64,000 nucleotides of DNA from Chinchilla lanigera (GCF_000276665.1 NW_004955470.1:198266-262265), one strand, 5' to 3'. Numbered from the stretch's first letter, positions 1-12,900 are shown. Numbers and translations: made by a program. The notes: generated from the letters alone by a model not told the origin.

Positions 1-458
1 CTTTTTAACTTGAAAAACTACAAAGGAGGGGGGGGGGCAGCAAGCGTCATTACAGAAGCAGATAGCATTGGTTAATTTATTTTGTTCTTTACATTTATTG
101 GGTCCCTATGATGTAGAGTGTGTAGGAATGCGGAGGTTTTCCACTCATGGGCAAGGGGAGAGGAGGGTACTCTGTGTCAACACCAGGTGTTTTTTCTTCC
201 AAGGGACAGAAGATAATTTTCTGTCCCTCCTGGCGTCTCCTCCTTTCCGGGCAATCTCAAAACTGCTTACCTATGGGTCAGAGGTCAACTGGTTTCCACA
301 AGAAACCTTATTTTCACGTTTCCACATATTGTTGAATAAGTCATATTACGAAAAGCATTCAAAAATTTTGATTAAATCTTTACTAAAGTACCAGTTGTAT
401 TAGTCTCAGAAATTAAAAGAACATTCTAAACTTCTTGGAAGCACGCTCATGTGCACTT

Positions 459-460
<2 letters not shown>

Positions 461-494
<34 letters not shown>
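461..494. repeat. (AC)n microsatellite
   Basis: An uninterrupted AC dinucleotide run is followed by further imperfect CA repeats to about 515 and a short AAAT run near 521-536. A run of G lies at about 28-37. No gene is seen in the first 700 bases. Confidence 0.95.
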
Positions 495-499
<5 letters not shown>

Positions 500-726
500 C
501 ATGCGCACACACACCCAAGCATGAATAAATAAATAAAGTATACTAAAGAAAGAGCTAGGTCTAAGCAGAACTCTATCTAGATACATCACCTGAGAATGGT
601 GAATCCCTTAGATGATCAGCTGTGTTTTACCATGAGCAGGTAAAGAAAATTGTATTTGCTTGCAATCATTATTTCACACTATGACCATTATTTCACAGTA
701 GGACTCTGAGAGAATTTCTTGAGTGC

Positions 727-760
727 TAGGATTCAGTTGATCCAGTCTCCCTGTGTCAGC
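727..760 (+). pseudogene. possible FR1 scrap of a kappa V segment
   Basis: The bases here read as the start of a kappa V framework 1, with a short peptide resembling IQLIQSP, where intact IGKV1 genes have IQLTQSP or IQMTQSP. Nothing downstream resembles CDR1, FR2 or FR3, and no leader, octamer or RSS is visible. The match is only about 30 bases, so it could be chance or a very old truncated V exon. If real, it would be a further plus-strand unit. Confidence 0.25.
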
Positions 761-2030
761 AGCACAGAAGACCCAGTCCAGATTTCAGAAACTCCCCAGA
801 ACACTCACAGAGGCCCTAGGCAACTGCACAGCACACAAGAGTTGCTGGAGTGTCCACTGGTTCCAGGGTCTTGCTGTCCCATTCAAAGAATCAGATGGGA
901 CAATCAAAGAACCTAAACATGCAATGTTTGTTAAAGTATAGGAAAATGACAGAAAAGAAGTGAAGAAAAAGTGAAGCATGAAAAGAAGTTAAAACAGTGA
1001 AGATACGCACAACATCTGGATGGACCCCTGCAAGGGCAAAAGGGCAGCAGTTCCCTGGAGCTAGTGATCCCTGTCTTTTATATTCTCTTCTGGTATCAGA
1101 TCCTGGCTATGATCTGACAACTGTCCATGACTGACAGGGTATACCCTATTGTCCAGCCTCCTTGCCATGTCCTAATTGCTCAACTCAATGGAGACTTGCT
1201 CCAGAGGCTCAGTAGGAAGACAACAGAACTCATACTACTGATACTTTTGTTTTCTCATCTCTACACCAGCCTGGGGCATCTGGAGTTCTGTAGGCTCTGC
1301 GGGCACCTTCAAGTCTCTTGATTTTGTTTTGTGTGACTCCAGACCCCCACATAAAGCCAGAGATAATTGCCTGTAAGGAAGAAGATATCATGCTTTCCAT
1401 ATATGTATTCTGGCATCAGCCCCTCAAAAGAAAGATTACAATCTACAAGAAAGGGACAAGAAGGAGAGAACTTTGTCATAAATTTGATCCTTGACACCTT
1501 CTCATATTTGTTATGCCCACCTAATTCCATTGTGATACAGACATTAAAATGCAATAAAAATTTATTTCAGCATTTTCAAAAGGAAGAACTGATGTTGACA
1601 TAAACTTTGCAGTTCTTCACCCTGGGAACACGGTCACTGCCTCTGAATATTTACTTAGTTCTGGGGCAGATCTGTTATTTTTCTGTCATTGCTCCTCACT
1701 AGACAGGGAACAGTCCTTGGAGCAGGGTTTTCCCAAATCCCTGAGCATTTCTTCCAAAGTCCAGTGTCTTCTCCTTGGAACAATACCCCACTTGGGAGAT
1801 CTGCACCACAGCCCCTCCAAGGATTCTCTGGGTGGGCTGGAACAGAAAGGAGGCTCCTTGTTTATTTACCTTGTCCCGTCTTTCCCATCTGTGCATCTCT
1901 CTTCCTCTTGTAGGAAGCCAAACATTCTTGGCCACACTAGAGAAGATTTGGGAGATTCTGTCTCATGTAAAGCCTCTAATCATATCATAGACTCTGAGCA
2001 GGGAGCAGCTGGGCCCTGAGGAGTTGGAGG
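761..2030. other. intergenic DNA, no gene recognised
   Basis: I see no V framework motif, leader or RSS here until the nonamer of the next V gene at 2031. The open frames are short, overlap on both strands and have no family signature. Confidence 0.5.
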
Positions 2031-2058
2031 GGTTTTTGTTGTGGTCTGTATCACTGTG
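2031..2058 (-). other. V kappa 12-RSS (consensus)
   Basis: Read on the minus strand, the heptamer CACAGTG (2052-2058) abuts the V exon. It is followed by a 12-base spacer (2040-2051) and the nonamer ACAAAAACC (2031-2039). Both elements match the RAG consensus exactly. It marks the 3' boundary of the IGKV4-like coding segment. Confidence 0.95.
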
Positions 2059-2570
2059 TGAATGGAATACTGCTCCCCTGCTGACAGTAATAGGCTGCAA
2101 CATCTTCAGCCTCCACACCGGAGATTGTGAGGGAGTAAGAGGTCCCAGAGCCACTTCCACTGAAGCGAGCTGGGACTCCAGAGGCCCGGTTTGATGTTCC
2201 ATAAATCAGGAGCTTTGGAGAGTCTCGTGGCTTCTGTTGATACCAGTGCAAGTAGCTGGTGCTTACACTGGAGCTGGCTGTGCAAGAGATGGTGACGGTC
2301 TGCCCTAGGGAAGCAGGCAGGGATGCTGGAGACTGAGTGAGCACAATTTGTCCATTTGACACTGTGATCATGTAGAAGGAATGAAAAGAGATTGAAGTTA
2401 GTAAAATGGAGACACAGGGATTCATGCCACACAATACACAGAAATAATAACCAAAACCTCCCTTAATCTCAACTTCTATGGCTAAAAAGAAGCTCAGTTT
2501 TGAGGTTTTTTTCTTTCTTACCTGTGACACTGAGCAACAGGAAGGTGAGAATTTGAGCCTGAAAATCCAT
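2059..2570 (-). CDS. IGKV: IGKV gene, mouse IGKV4-like, apparently functional
   Basis: Germline kappa V segment, used after V-J joining to encode the light-chain variable domain. The leader exon (2522-2570) encodes [16 protein letters not shown] and ends at a canonical GTAAG donor. The V exon (2059-2361) follows a consensus AG acceptor. The mature domain starts near [10 protein letters not shown]. It keeps the FR1 cysteine (VTISC), the FR2 tryptophan (HWYQQKP), the [22 protein letters not shown]3 and the YYC cysteine, with no stop or frameshift. CDR1 is [11 protein letters not shown], CDR2 GTS and CDR3 begins QQGSSIPF. Leader and FR1 resemble mouse IGKV4 more than IGKV1. An exact octamer lies upstream and an exact 12-RSS downstream. 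I infer function from intact parts; expression is not shown. Confidence 0.93.
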
Positions 2571-2663
2571 TGTGTTTTGGAGCTCTCCCTCAGGCTAAAC
2601 AGTTGTTTTAAAATGACCCCTTAAAAAGAACTCTGAACAGTTTGTGGTTTCTGAGCTTGTAAT

Positions 2664-2671
2664 ATGCAAAT
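2664..2671 (-). promoter_or_regulatory. V kappa promoter octamer
   Basis: ATTTGCAT in the sense of the V gene (ATGCAAAT on the plus strand) lies 93 bases before the leader ATG at 2570. This is the usual Oct-1/Oct-2 site of kappa V promoters. AT-rich TATA-like runs (TTTTTAAG, TTTTAAAA) lie between it and the ATG. Confidence 0.9.
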
Positions 2672-2939
2672 CAGCAGGGTGTGGACACTCCCTGGCTTAT
2701 ACACTCATGTGGTACTTCAACTTTTTATTTTTTTATAAAAGTTAGAAATTGTTGTAGGAGAGGTAAGTGTTGAGTCTTCTTTTCTGAGGTGATACATATT
2801 CATTGTCTAGAGCATTGTGTAAGTAATTCTGTGGTGATATTAATTTGCCGAGGCTAGCAAGGATATTTACCCTGGACGGTATGTAAGGTGCATTTTCTGT
2901 GAATAAATATCTGGTAAAAATTACTATTTGAAATGTCTA

Positions 2940-3348
2940 TCAGAAAATCCTAACCCCAACAGATCTGCCTCTTCTTTCCCTGGGAGCTGCTCCCCTGAGA
3001 CTATGCTCATCCATCATACCCACAAAGTCTAGGGAAAACTTCCATTGTAACATGTGATCGGGAAAGTAGACATCTTCAAGGATGTTTATAAAATGCTCAA
3101 ACACAGTTTCCATCTGGAGCAGAGAAACCATCAGAAAGTCAGGCAAAATAAATCTTTCTGCCTGAAAATGAAGGAATCTCAGTTATTGGCTCATCAATCT
3201 CAATTTCTCTAGTACTCTTCCCCAAGCTCGGGTTTACAGGAAGCTTGGCTTTAGAGATCTCAAACACATACTCATAATAAATAAGTGCTGTAAGGCTTGA
3301 ATCAGACATGACAGTCCCAGCAGCCATCCTGTTTGCTAGCAGATGCAT
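2940..3348 (-). pseudogene. unrecognised coding-like stretch, possible retrocopy
   Basis: Two overlapping minus-strand open frames (3348 to 3139, then 3146 to 2940) run head to tail and could be one frame broken by a shift near 3140-3146. The composition is less AT-rich than the DNA to its right and the peptide looks protein-like (for example METVFEHFINILEDVYFPD). I do not recognise the family. No exon signals, promoter or poly(A) tract is evident. It may be a decayed processed pseudogene or chance. Confidence 0.25.
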
Positions 3349-3599
3349 TGTTCTCAGTATCGGCTCAGCTCTGCACCAAGGCTGTCCTCAGCAAACATGA
3401 GATGTCATAAAAGAGATAAGATGGGACAAGGCATCTCGCAGGTCCTTGGACATCTGGAGACACCCATAAATTCACACCAGATGCCTCAAGGACTCTGTCC
3501 ACTGAGGTGAAAGACACCCAGAGAACTTTGACCACTGAGGTTCATTGACATCTTCTCACCTAATGTCACTTGTCTTCTTTCAATCCTTGTTGTCTATGT

Positions 3600-5290
3600 T
3601 TTATATGTTCAGTTGTGTAATTACTTCAAATTCTTACTTCAGAAAAGTAGCACAGATGGTGGCTTACCTCATAAAATACAGATAATCTCACAGTGGGGAC
3701 AATTTGAAGGTCAAGGTCTCATGGGGCTAAAATCTAAGCTGTTTAAGAGCAAGAGCTCTGCAGAGCTGAATAGAACTCTTGTCACTTTTGGTCAATATTA
3801 TCATACACATTTTATGCATATGTCACAACAAAAATCTGATGATATATGTTTTTATCATACTGCCCTACAAATGATTGATAAGAAACAGCTATTAAACACC
3901 ACTTATAAGTATAGTCTTCAGCTAAATTTAGGGTTTTTTGTATATGTGTGCAGGGGAATGTCATGATAAAATGTACCAAATATGTTTCAAGAAATCAAGG
4001 AAATGTCAAGTGTACAGTATTATAGAAAACTGAGGATTTTGACAGGACCACATTATCAAAGATAAATAACCTGAAGTGAAATAATACTTTAAAAATGCAA
4101 ACATATCATGTGGAAGTTATATATGTCTTATCAACATAAGTGAAACATTAGATCAATTTTGACAAATAATATAATCCTATAAGAAATATATTTTCTACAG
4201 AAAGATTGTGAATTTCAAGAAAAATACAGTGTAACATTCAGATTCAACAATAAAATTAAAATACTACACATAAAATGAATTAATAGGGCTTTTGGTATAG
4301 ACTAAAAAGGAAAGCAAATACAAAACGGATTGGTAATAAGATACAGAAATGTAGTTAGAAAGAATAAAAATAATTGTGGACACTTAGGGTAAAAATAGGA
4401 TAATAGTAGAAGAATAGAATTGAGAAAAGACCTTCCGAATATAGAATGAATTCAAGAAAATTATAGATGTAGAAAGCAGACAACCAATGTATGTGCATAA
4501 CTGATATGTTTTAATAAATTAGACATTGAAAATAAAATACAATGATGTAATAATAATGCTGACCATATATGTAAGTATACTTATGTCAAACCATTCAATC
4601 ACAATAAGAATACATAATTATATACTTATGCTAGACATGAATATTCAACATAAATCAAAGCAATTGTAAAATGTTTAAGTGAATATCTATCCAACTTGGT
4701 ATTTGCAGAGACTAAGCCAGAAGAAAAAAGAATTCTAAAATCAAATAAATACAAATATAAAAAAGAAACAAAATAAGGTTTGCAAGTAGTTCTAAAATCA
4801 ATGTTGAAAATAAACTATACATTGTAGCAAATTAATACATAGGAAAAGTAAAAGAAATCATCCACAACAATGAAAGATAACCCATGGAATGATAATAAAT
4901 GTACAACTAGTTTTAAAAAATAAATCAAAGAATTAGACATCATCACAGTTACAAATTATTAATCTGCCAAAAACTCCATTAAGAAAATAGTACAAATTTT
5001 ATAGGTTTACTGAGCAATCAAGCAAATGAACTTTTGGACAATTACCAGAAATCAGATGTTATTTCCATATAGAAATTTGGTCATAAATGTTCATAGAAGT
5101 TTTCCTCATAAAAGCCAAATTCAAAGATGTATCTTCATGTTTTTTGGCAGGTAAAAAGTTAAATATACTGTTTTGCACCAATAGCATGACCTGTTACTCA
5201 GCAATGAAATGTAGCAAACTTGATATATTCAACTTAGGTAATAAACCTCAAAGATGTCATGGGTAATAAAGTAAGCTGATCTCAACATCA
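3600..5290. repeat. AT-rich block, paralogous to 26.8-27.96 kb
   Basis: There is no gene here. The stretch around 4030-4860 shares ordered matches with 26780-27950, such as 'aacattcagattcaa', 'agaattgagaaaa', 'ttgcagaga' and 'agtagttctaaaatca'. It is either an old segmental duplication or two copies of one ancient dispersed repeat. A degraded ID-like SINE remnant may lie at about 5300-5385. Confidence 0.55.
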
Positions 5291-5644
5291 CACCTACTGC
5301 ATGATGTGTTTTGTTTTGTATGCTGAGGACTGAACCTTGGCACATGTTAGGAAAGGGGTCTACCACTGAACACCAGGCTGTTGATATGCTGCCTTTTATG
5401 CAGTGATTACCAGAGGGTGGAAATAGAGAAGCAAAAGTACACGTGCTGTAAAAGTTGTCCAGGAGCTGTGTGGTGATGGTTCCACTGAGTATTTTGATTA
5501 TAGCAGTAGCTACATAGGTTGCATAACTGATAAACTCTCACAGAGGTACAGACACACACACTCAAGCACACACTTACAAATACAAAAAACAGTGCATGTG
5601 CAACTTGTGAAAACTACATAAACTCTATGGATTGTACCTGTTTG

Positions 5645-7560
5645 TCTTAGTTATTGTTCTCTTGTTGCTGAGGCTAAATATCTGACACCAAAAATTAAAT
5701 GAGGAAAGTTATACTTAGTTCACAGTTTGTAGAGGTTTCAGTCCATAACTGGATGGCTCCATGGTAGGGTGGGATGGCACAAAGACATGTAGGAAGAAAA
5801 ACAGTCCATGGTACACAGAAGGTATCAAAGCAACAAGGGACCTTAACAGCATCTTTCTGCCCCCTTTATTTTATCCAAGCTACTCAGGGAAAATAGCATT
5901 CACACTCTTAATCCTAGGGTCCTTGAGCTTAACATTGCACCTTCAATGAATTCCACTGTCACACACTATAGATCGAGCCACCTCTGAAAAAGCCCCACCC
6001 ATGACTGCATGAGATTTTGCTGGGATTCTAAACACCAGCCATAAAATTCATCCCTTGGACCCCTAAGGACTCATGTATCTCCCTTTATGCAAAAAGAATT
6101 TAGTCCAACTCTTAGAGTTGCCAAAATCTTAGCAGTTTCAACATTGCTGAAAAGTCCAAGTCCAAAACCTCCTTGAAGATTTAAGGCAAATTCTTAGCTG
6201 AAAGCCTCTACATAAATGAAAAGAAAGTTAAATTCTTCAAATATTTAATGGCAAAAGATAAAAATTACAATTCTAAAAGGTACAAATTGGGGGAATACAA
6301 GGGAATGGGACCGAAGCAAGTTTAAAATCAGCAGGGCAAACATTAAATCCCACAGTTCCACTTCCAGCATCCCTGGCAATCTGTGGCAAACTGTGAGCTC
6401 CACAGGTTTGGGTGGCTCCACCCCTACAGCAGTTCTGGTGTTGCAGTTGCCTTGGCGTCTCTCTTTGGCTGGCTCTCCTCCTTCTCTGCAGTTTTCCTTA
6501 GACAATCGTTGTTCCTGGATTTTCGGGGGTTTTTCAGGGTTTCCACTGTCCTTTTGCCTTCACATTCACAGCTTCACACACAGTGCACTATATAGCAGCC
6601 CAGGACTTCTCCTGAAATCTGTGTGGAAGCCATCCTGTCCCCACAACTCTTCCATTCTGAATGCACCTAAAACCAGCACCACATGAATGATCCCAAGGTC
6701 TGTTGACAGCTGGAGAAGTAGTCAATGCTTTCTTCTCTTTTGGGTGTAGGGGTTGAGTGCCTGGATTGCTGAGTAGTCGATCCCAATCCTGAGGAATAAA
6801 TTCTCTAGGCCATTGCCATTCTGGAACATGGGGAACTGGGGGCTCTCTTCTGAAAGCAAAGTCTTTCACTTTAGCAATTTTGAGGCTGTAAAGGGTGAAG
6901 TCCTGCTGGTTCTTGTGATGGCCTCAGTTCATCTTTTTCATTCTCTGGTAGCTTCTCAGCAATCTAGATCTCCTCTGCTCTATTTTCAGCCCACAGCTTT
7001 ACTAGAGCTTCCTTCTGGACAAACTCATAACATTTTGAACAATTTTTTTGGACTTTTTGCTCTTGATTCTCAGCATAAATGTGGCTAAAAGTCTCCAACA
7101 GTAGCCATGCCACAACCTCATTAAACTGCCTTGAGATTTCCTTTGCCAGATTAATTAGTCCACCACCCTTAATCTCAGTCTCAGGCAAAGTCTCTAGATT
7201 TGATGAAAATGTACACAAATTTTCTGCCAAGACATAACACACATCATCTAGAGTCCAACAGCCAATGGAGTCCTTCTTCCCAGCAGAAACCTCCAAGCCT
7301 GGTCTTCTGAGCGCTGACCAAAATCTCCCATCAACTACAGCCTCAGGGATTCCAGCTCTAGTTTTTCAGCCAGTATCTCAGAACCTTTTCCAACTCACCC
7401 CCCTCCCTCAAGTCAGCTCCAAAGACTCCTAAACCACTTGGTGATGCACAGACTGACTTGTAGTACCAAATTTTGCCTTAAATCATTTTTTAATTGCTGA
7501 GACAAATTATCCAACACCCACAAGTTAAGGGAGGAAAGATTTGTTTAGCCCACGGTTTGT
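5645..7560. mobile_element. composite repeat with direct terminal repeats (LTR-like?)
   Basis: Two similar stretches of about 80-100 bases in the same orientation (about 5645-5745 and 7478-7565) share 'gctgag..aaat', 'ttaa.tgaggaaag' and 'agttcacagtttgta'-type matches. They bracket 1.8 kb with no V-like sequence. Related copies of the terminal sequence occur at about 49133-49310, 53605-53870 and 62370-62700. The minus-strand open frame at 6964-7296 (110 codons) inside it has no motif I recognise. Direct repeats would fit an LTR-type element, but two dispersed copies of a shorter repeat are equally possible. Confidence 0.35.
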
Positions 7561-7727
7561 ACAAAATACTGAGGGCAGACCACGCTTCTTAATCTTTTCT
7601 GGAAACCTGCACCTTCTACCTTGATTATGGTAGAGATGTTGGTTATCTTACAAATGAGAGGGAATTGGGGCTAAACAGGAAGAAAGCACCTGATGCAGGG
7701 AAGATTTACTGACCCATGTCCTGGGGA

Positions 7728-7755
7728 GGTCTGTGTCCCAGGTTGCAGCACTATG
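7728..7755 (-). other. V kappa 12-RSS, degenerate
   Basis: On the minus strand the heptamer is CATAGTG (7749-7755), with a spacer of exactly 12 bases (7737-7748) and the nonamer ACACAGACC (7728-7736). The spacing is kept. Heptamer position 3 is changed (CAT instead of CAC). Confidence 0.75.
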
Positions 7756-8362
7756 GGGGGTGTTCTATAACCTTGCTGACAGTAATAATCTGCACCCCTT
7801 CAAGCTGGAGGTTGCTGATGGTGAGCGTGAAGTCTAACCCAGATCCACTGCTGCTGAACCAGGCAGATGCTCTCCTGGATGCCAAGGAAATGAGCAGTGT
7901 AAGAGCCTATCATGGTTTCTTCTGCTAGCAGCACAAGTAGATTCTCTGGTTGGAGCTTGATAAAAGACTCTGGATCTGCAGCTGATGGCGGCTCTGTCTC
8001 TTGCAGACACAGCCAGGAATCCTGCAGACTGCCATTACAATGTCTTCAGGACCACTTGTAATTAGGAATTTATAACATATTATTAATGTATTAAAATCAG
8101 AAATATTGAGTTCCTTATTTATCAAAAATCAGACAGGTTTATACAACCTTTTCTTTCACATGATAATATCATCTTTTTTTTTTTTTTATGTTTTTGAGAC
8201 AGGGTCTCACTCTGCAGTTCAGCCTGGCCTTGAGCTCACTTTGTAGTCCAGGCTGGTCTCGAACGATAGTGTCATCTTTCACTTTTAAATAATTACCTTT
8301 CTAAACCTCACATCTGAGTCTCAGCGTACCAGGAGGAGGAGCAACTGGGACTGTGACTCCAT
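7756..8362 (-). pseudogene. IGKV: IGKV pseudogene, mouse IGKV8 / human IGKV4-like
   Basis: The V exon remnant runs from about 8048 down to 7756. FR1 starts with EDIVM and then shifts frame by a small deletion where TQSP should be. Further on, a QSLLSSSNQ-type long CDR1 can be read, which is why I place it with IGKV8 (mouse) or IGKV4 (human). FR2 is unrecognisable, and about ten bases are missing at the FR2-FR3 junction. FR3 and the cysteine region end at the RSS. A leader-like ATG and MESQSQLLLLL lie at 8362 but the exon is shortened. A B1-like SINE (8178-8264) sits in the intron. I find no octamer. It is clearly non-functional. Confidence 0.8.
8178..8264 (-). mobile_element. B1-like (7SL-derived) SINE fragment
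   Basis: Reverse of the B1 right part, with the hallmark 'gagacagggtctcactctg' followed by 'caggctggtctcgaac' and an A-tail seen as T on the plus strand. Flanks 'gataatatcatcttt' and 'gatagtgtcatcttt' look like a diverged target-site duplication. Confidence 0.85.
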
Positions 8363-9491
8363 CCTACCTTAGCTCAGCTGTCTGAGACCCTCAGCCTTGT
8401 AGTTTCCTGATAAACCCTGTGAACAGAGCTCTCAGCAGGCAGCCTTGACCTTAGGCAGCCTGACCTAAGCATCAGAGAACGTAAAAGCAATGGAAAGAGC
8501 ACAGTGCTCAGCCATGACTTAAATAACTGAAAGAGAACTCAAAATGCCATTACCCCAGAAAATGTGATTGTGTGTCCACAAGTGTCAAGATACAACCTTC
8601 AGACTATAATTTTCAACAAAATTTCCAAATCTTTTACAAAACTGCTGTAGTCAACTTGAAAACCAAAATTACATTTGTTAGATGTTTTTATGTCAGGGCT
8701 TGATTTCAAAATTTTATTGAAACTTAAACCTGTGGTATCAGTATATAGAATATATTTATGCCCCTGGATAGAGTTAGGAGAACACAAGTTCATATCTGTC
8801 TCAGGTTCTTTTTTCAATTTTAAATACATATTTGATGTTGCTCTTAGATGTCTATCTCCTAGATATCTCAGTACATCTAAACCAGCCCTCTGGTGCTTCC
8901 CTCATGACAAAACACACACTTGGGAGTTTCTCACTTCCTTAGGAATCAGCCTGTCACTGCTCCAGCTTCCATCACTTTCTCAATGAACATCTCAAGTTTA
9001 CTGAAATCTCTGCCACTAACAGATCTGAGATGCCATAGCTCCTCCTGTCGGTTGTAGATGGAATAACTGGAACCCGTAAGTCCTGGTAGAGCAATTCCTT
9101 ATTTGACTGAAAACAAAATTTAAATATTTGTGAAATCATACAAGTCAGAGGGTAACTATTTGTATATAACAATTTAAAATTACCAGTGCCAGTGCCAGGA
9201 CTCTTTTGGCAGAAGATGTTTTGAGCAAACTGAACAGAACCTCTGCCCTCCTAGAACTTTCATTTTAAGGCAAAGAGTAGTTAATAAATGAATAAATCAT
9301 GTTTCTGAAGCTACTTCTAGTCTGCTCTACCTGACTTTTTCTCCCCTGGAGCACTTTACTCAGAGCAATTGGAGGAATGGTTATTCAGGTCCTTTCAGTG
9401 TCTCTTCCTTCCTTTATATGGACAGATTCCTAGGATCAGGGAACAAGTTTAGGCAGTGGAACATTTGTGCTTCCTCGGAAAATAATCTCAA

Positions 9492-9601
9492 GGCTGGGGA
9501 TTTAGCTCAGTGGCACAGTGCCTGTCTGGCAAGTGCAAGGTCATGAGTTTGATTCCTGGTACTGGAAACAAAACAAAGCAAAAACAAAAACAAAAACAAA
9601 A
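9492..9601 (+). mobile_element. ID-like tRNA-derived SINE
   Basis: It starts 'ggctggggatttagctca' and carries A- and B-box-like promoters and an A-rich CAAAA tail. It is flanked by an exact 14-base target-site duplication, gaaaataatctcaa (9478-9491 and 9602-9615), showing insertion by target-primed reverse transcription. Confidence 0.95.
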
Positions 9602-9615
9602 GAAAATAATCTCAA

Positions 9616-12600
9616 ATACAGACTCATTAATATTCAGTTACTCAAATTGAATTTTGATTAAATACCTTGATAATTCAATCCACCATGTCCCTACAGCTAG
9701 AAAACAACAAATATATGACAAATTGATACCATATCTGAAAACAAATTGAACCACTATTGGCAGAGCACCCTTTATTATGCTTAGAATTCTTATCCTTAAA
9801 TAAATTCTTATTTATGCTTTACCCTTCTCTATCTTTTTCCTAAAACATGAAGTTTTATGGGGAAAGTGAAGAAGAGGTTAATTTTTCAATATGTCACTTA
9901 GATGTAGTTTGCCTTATTGCAACTCATATTTTCCGTCTGCATGCCTTTCCTCAGAGCTCTGGTTATAGACGGGAGACTGAGCATTTTCTCCTCTCATTCA
10001 AAGTGGCTCTTGTCCCCTTCCATGTGTCTCAAGTACTGTTTGGTAGACAGCTTGATTTGGTGAACACTTAATGTAAGCTAATCCTAGAGAGCCAATGTAG
10101 GACAGAAAGTCTATCATTCAGAGAGGTCACTTTTTTGGCCACAGTGGCCTTTGATGATCTGGAAGTTGACCATTATCTGAGCTCACCTACCTGATCTTCT
10201 GCTCAGCGGTCCTGCTCCAATATAAGCAAAGCACTTCATATATGAGCAAGAAGTACATAGCACCAGGGTTTGTGAGCATAGGTCCTAAAGCTTTCATTAA
10301 TGTGTACCTAAAACAATGGAAGGCAGAATGGAGAATTAGAAAAATTGCATTTTGGTGCTAAATAAGTGTAACAAAATCAAGTATCCATTCATATTCCTCT
10401 TCGTGGTTTTTCATTAGCTTAAGTAGCAAAATTCCCTTTCCTTCTTCATGCAGTATAGGTTCAGAATGAAACTGGAAACACCAAGATTTTTTTTTTTAAT
10501 CTATAAAGTCATAAAACAGGAAACATAGAAGAATATTTTTAAAAATTGTCTATTGCCCACACAGAAAACAATGGAAATCATAGGCTAACACGTACAGCCA
10601 AATCACACCTTCATAATATTATCAAGACTGTATATATTAAACACTAAGACACTTCTTTTGACCTTTAAATTAAAACATTTATTTTAGTTGCAATTCCGCC
10701 ATGGAATACAGTTTAATTAGTGAATGCACACAGGACACAATGCACACACATGACAGCACACACATTTCATAATAAAAATAATAGCAAGATCGGGAGTAGC
10801 CATATCCCATATATTTTATTAGTCATACTTGTTTATATGCATTTTAGTTTGGTTCCTCATCATAAATTATACCATATTTATCTACTCAATAGGGAAAACA
10901 TTGCTTTGAGCCAAGAACTCTAAAACACATTTGAAAACATATCAAAAGAATTTGGATGAATGTTAGATTCGCTTTTTCCACATTACGTTTAATAATCAAA
11001 CACAAGGTCTGAAATTGCTTTCTCATAATCCAGACAATTACAAGCTAGAGATAAACAGGTCATCCACATTGTTCTAGTGGGCTTATCTTCCTATATCTCC
11101 ATACAATCTTTCTCATGTTTGCTATGAATCTTAATTTCTTGCTAAACTAAGAACGCACATCATATTGGATTAGGCTCCAGCCAAATAACTGCACTTCACA
11201 CCACATTAAACACTCTGTCTTTAAATTAGTGAAAAAGTACCGGGTGTTGCACCCTTTACATGTGGATGCTCAGATTATAGTCCACAATAGGCAGGAATAT
11301 CAAGACATAATTCTCTCTTCTTCCCCTGTACCCTGTCATTTGCTGCGTGACTTCTGCGCCATTGCTTAGTTGAGGCTCACTTTGGCTTTGGCTGTGGATG
11401 AAGGTGGTGCCTGCCAGAGAGTTGCAACTCAGTCCAGGTTTGTCTTGCACTTACCTTATCTTAGTCAGAAACAGACATTTCTCTGAGGATTATTGGTTCC
11501 TATTCATGAGTAATGGCACTTAGAACCTATAAGTGCCTTGTGGGCTTAAAGGATCCTTTCCTCCAGGTTAGATAAAGCTACATATTTATAGCTTTTTCTA
11601 CAGAAAATTGCATGGTGTGTGTTTATTTATAGATGCATGAGTCTATGCTTTAAATTCCCGTAGCCACAGACTTTATTTAAACAGTTTCCTTTCAAATAAG
11701 TAACTCCTTTTTGTAACAGTAAAAATCTTGGTTCTAGTTATTGTGATTGAATTAATAACATGTTTGCACAAATTCCCAGTTTATTACCAGACTTCTGGTT
11801 GCCACCATCATCTGTACTTGAATTGTATCCAACCTCCCCCAAGTATAACCACACATGGTCCACCTTCGCCATCTTTGCGTTCTGCATGGGCATCCTTCTC
11901 ATCCTTCTTGGTTCTGATTCCTGTACATGGGACCCCAATATCCCTTATGCTGTCTTATCCTGCCCCTCTTGAATGGCTGCACTGAGTCAAGAACACCACC
12001 ATTCCCATTTGGGAGCCCTCTCTGGACACATTTTTGATCAAACCTCCCATGTGTGGCTTTCACTTTCACTATTCTGTAGGCCTTGTTCTGTCTTTACTTT
12101 GCTTGGGCTCCATAGCTATAAATACAGCCATTGTGAACTATGTTTATAAACGAACTGGAAAAGATGTATTGGTAAAATATGCACATTTAAGGAACATAGA
12201 AGGTTCAGGAACATAAGTGGACACTAGGTAGAAAAATGACTTCTACTTATATAGAAACGTATATTGTTTCAGAGGGAACTGAATTCAGGGAAAATACTCT
12301 GAACTATCCAAGAACCATCAGGCACGGATCTGTATAACCCAAAGCAGAGCTAGGAAGGGAGTTCATATTCACCAAACATGAAGGGATAAAGCCCTTATTT
12401 TGGGTGGACTTTATAGAAAGAGTAGATAGAGCTCCTATAGAAGGAGTGAGACAGACTGCTTAGCTGGAGATGAGACGTCAGCAGTGACAGCGCTCGCCCT
12501 TCTTTATAAATCACATGTCTAATATTGTTGTATTGCTCTTACACTCTATACCAAGGCCATAATGGAACGAGAACAAAGAGGGAGCTGCTCTGGCAGGCCT

Positions 12601-12900
12601 TAGTCATACCTAACTTGCCGATGCAAGCAACATTTAAATGTTCTTGCAGTTCATGGTGTTGTGCCATACCTCACAACTGCTTCTCACAGAAGGAATCAAA
12701 AGAACCTAGAAGGAATCAAAGTGACTCATTATATATTGGGTACAGGACTAGTGCTGTCTTTTGGCTGCCAAGAGAGGAGTGCTTTTCTGCATGCAGATGC
12801 ATGCTGTGTTTTTAAGTCTGGTGACACTTGGGGACATGAGGGACTTGCTAAGCTTTTGAGATGAACCAGCCCTGAAGCTGTGGCTAGGCCTGTTCAACTC
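9616..12900. other. intergenic DNA, no gene recognised
   Basis: I see no V motif, RSS or leader before the octamer at 12907. The DNA is AT-rich to about 11,250, then mixed. Open frames around 11,730-12,220 are short and on both strands, with no recognised protein. It could contain old LINE debris that I cannot classify. Confidence 0.5.
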
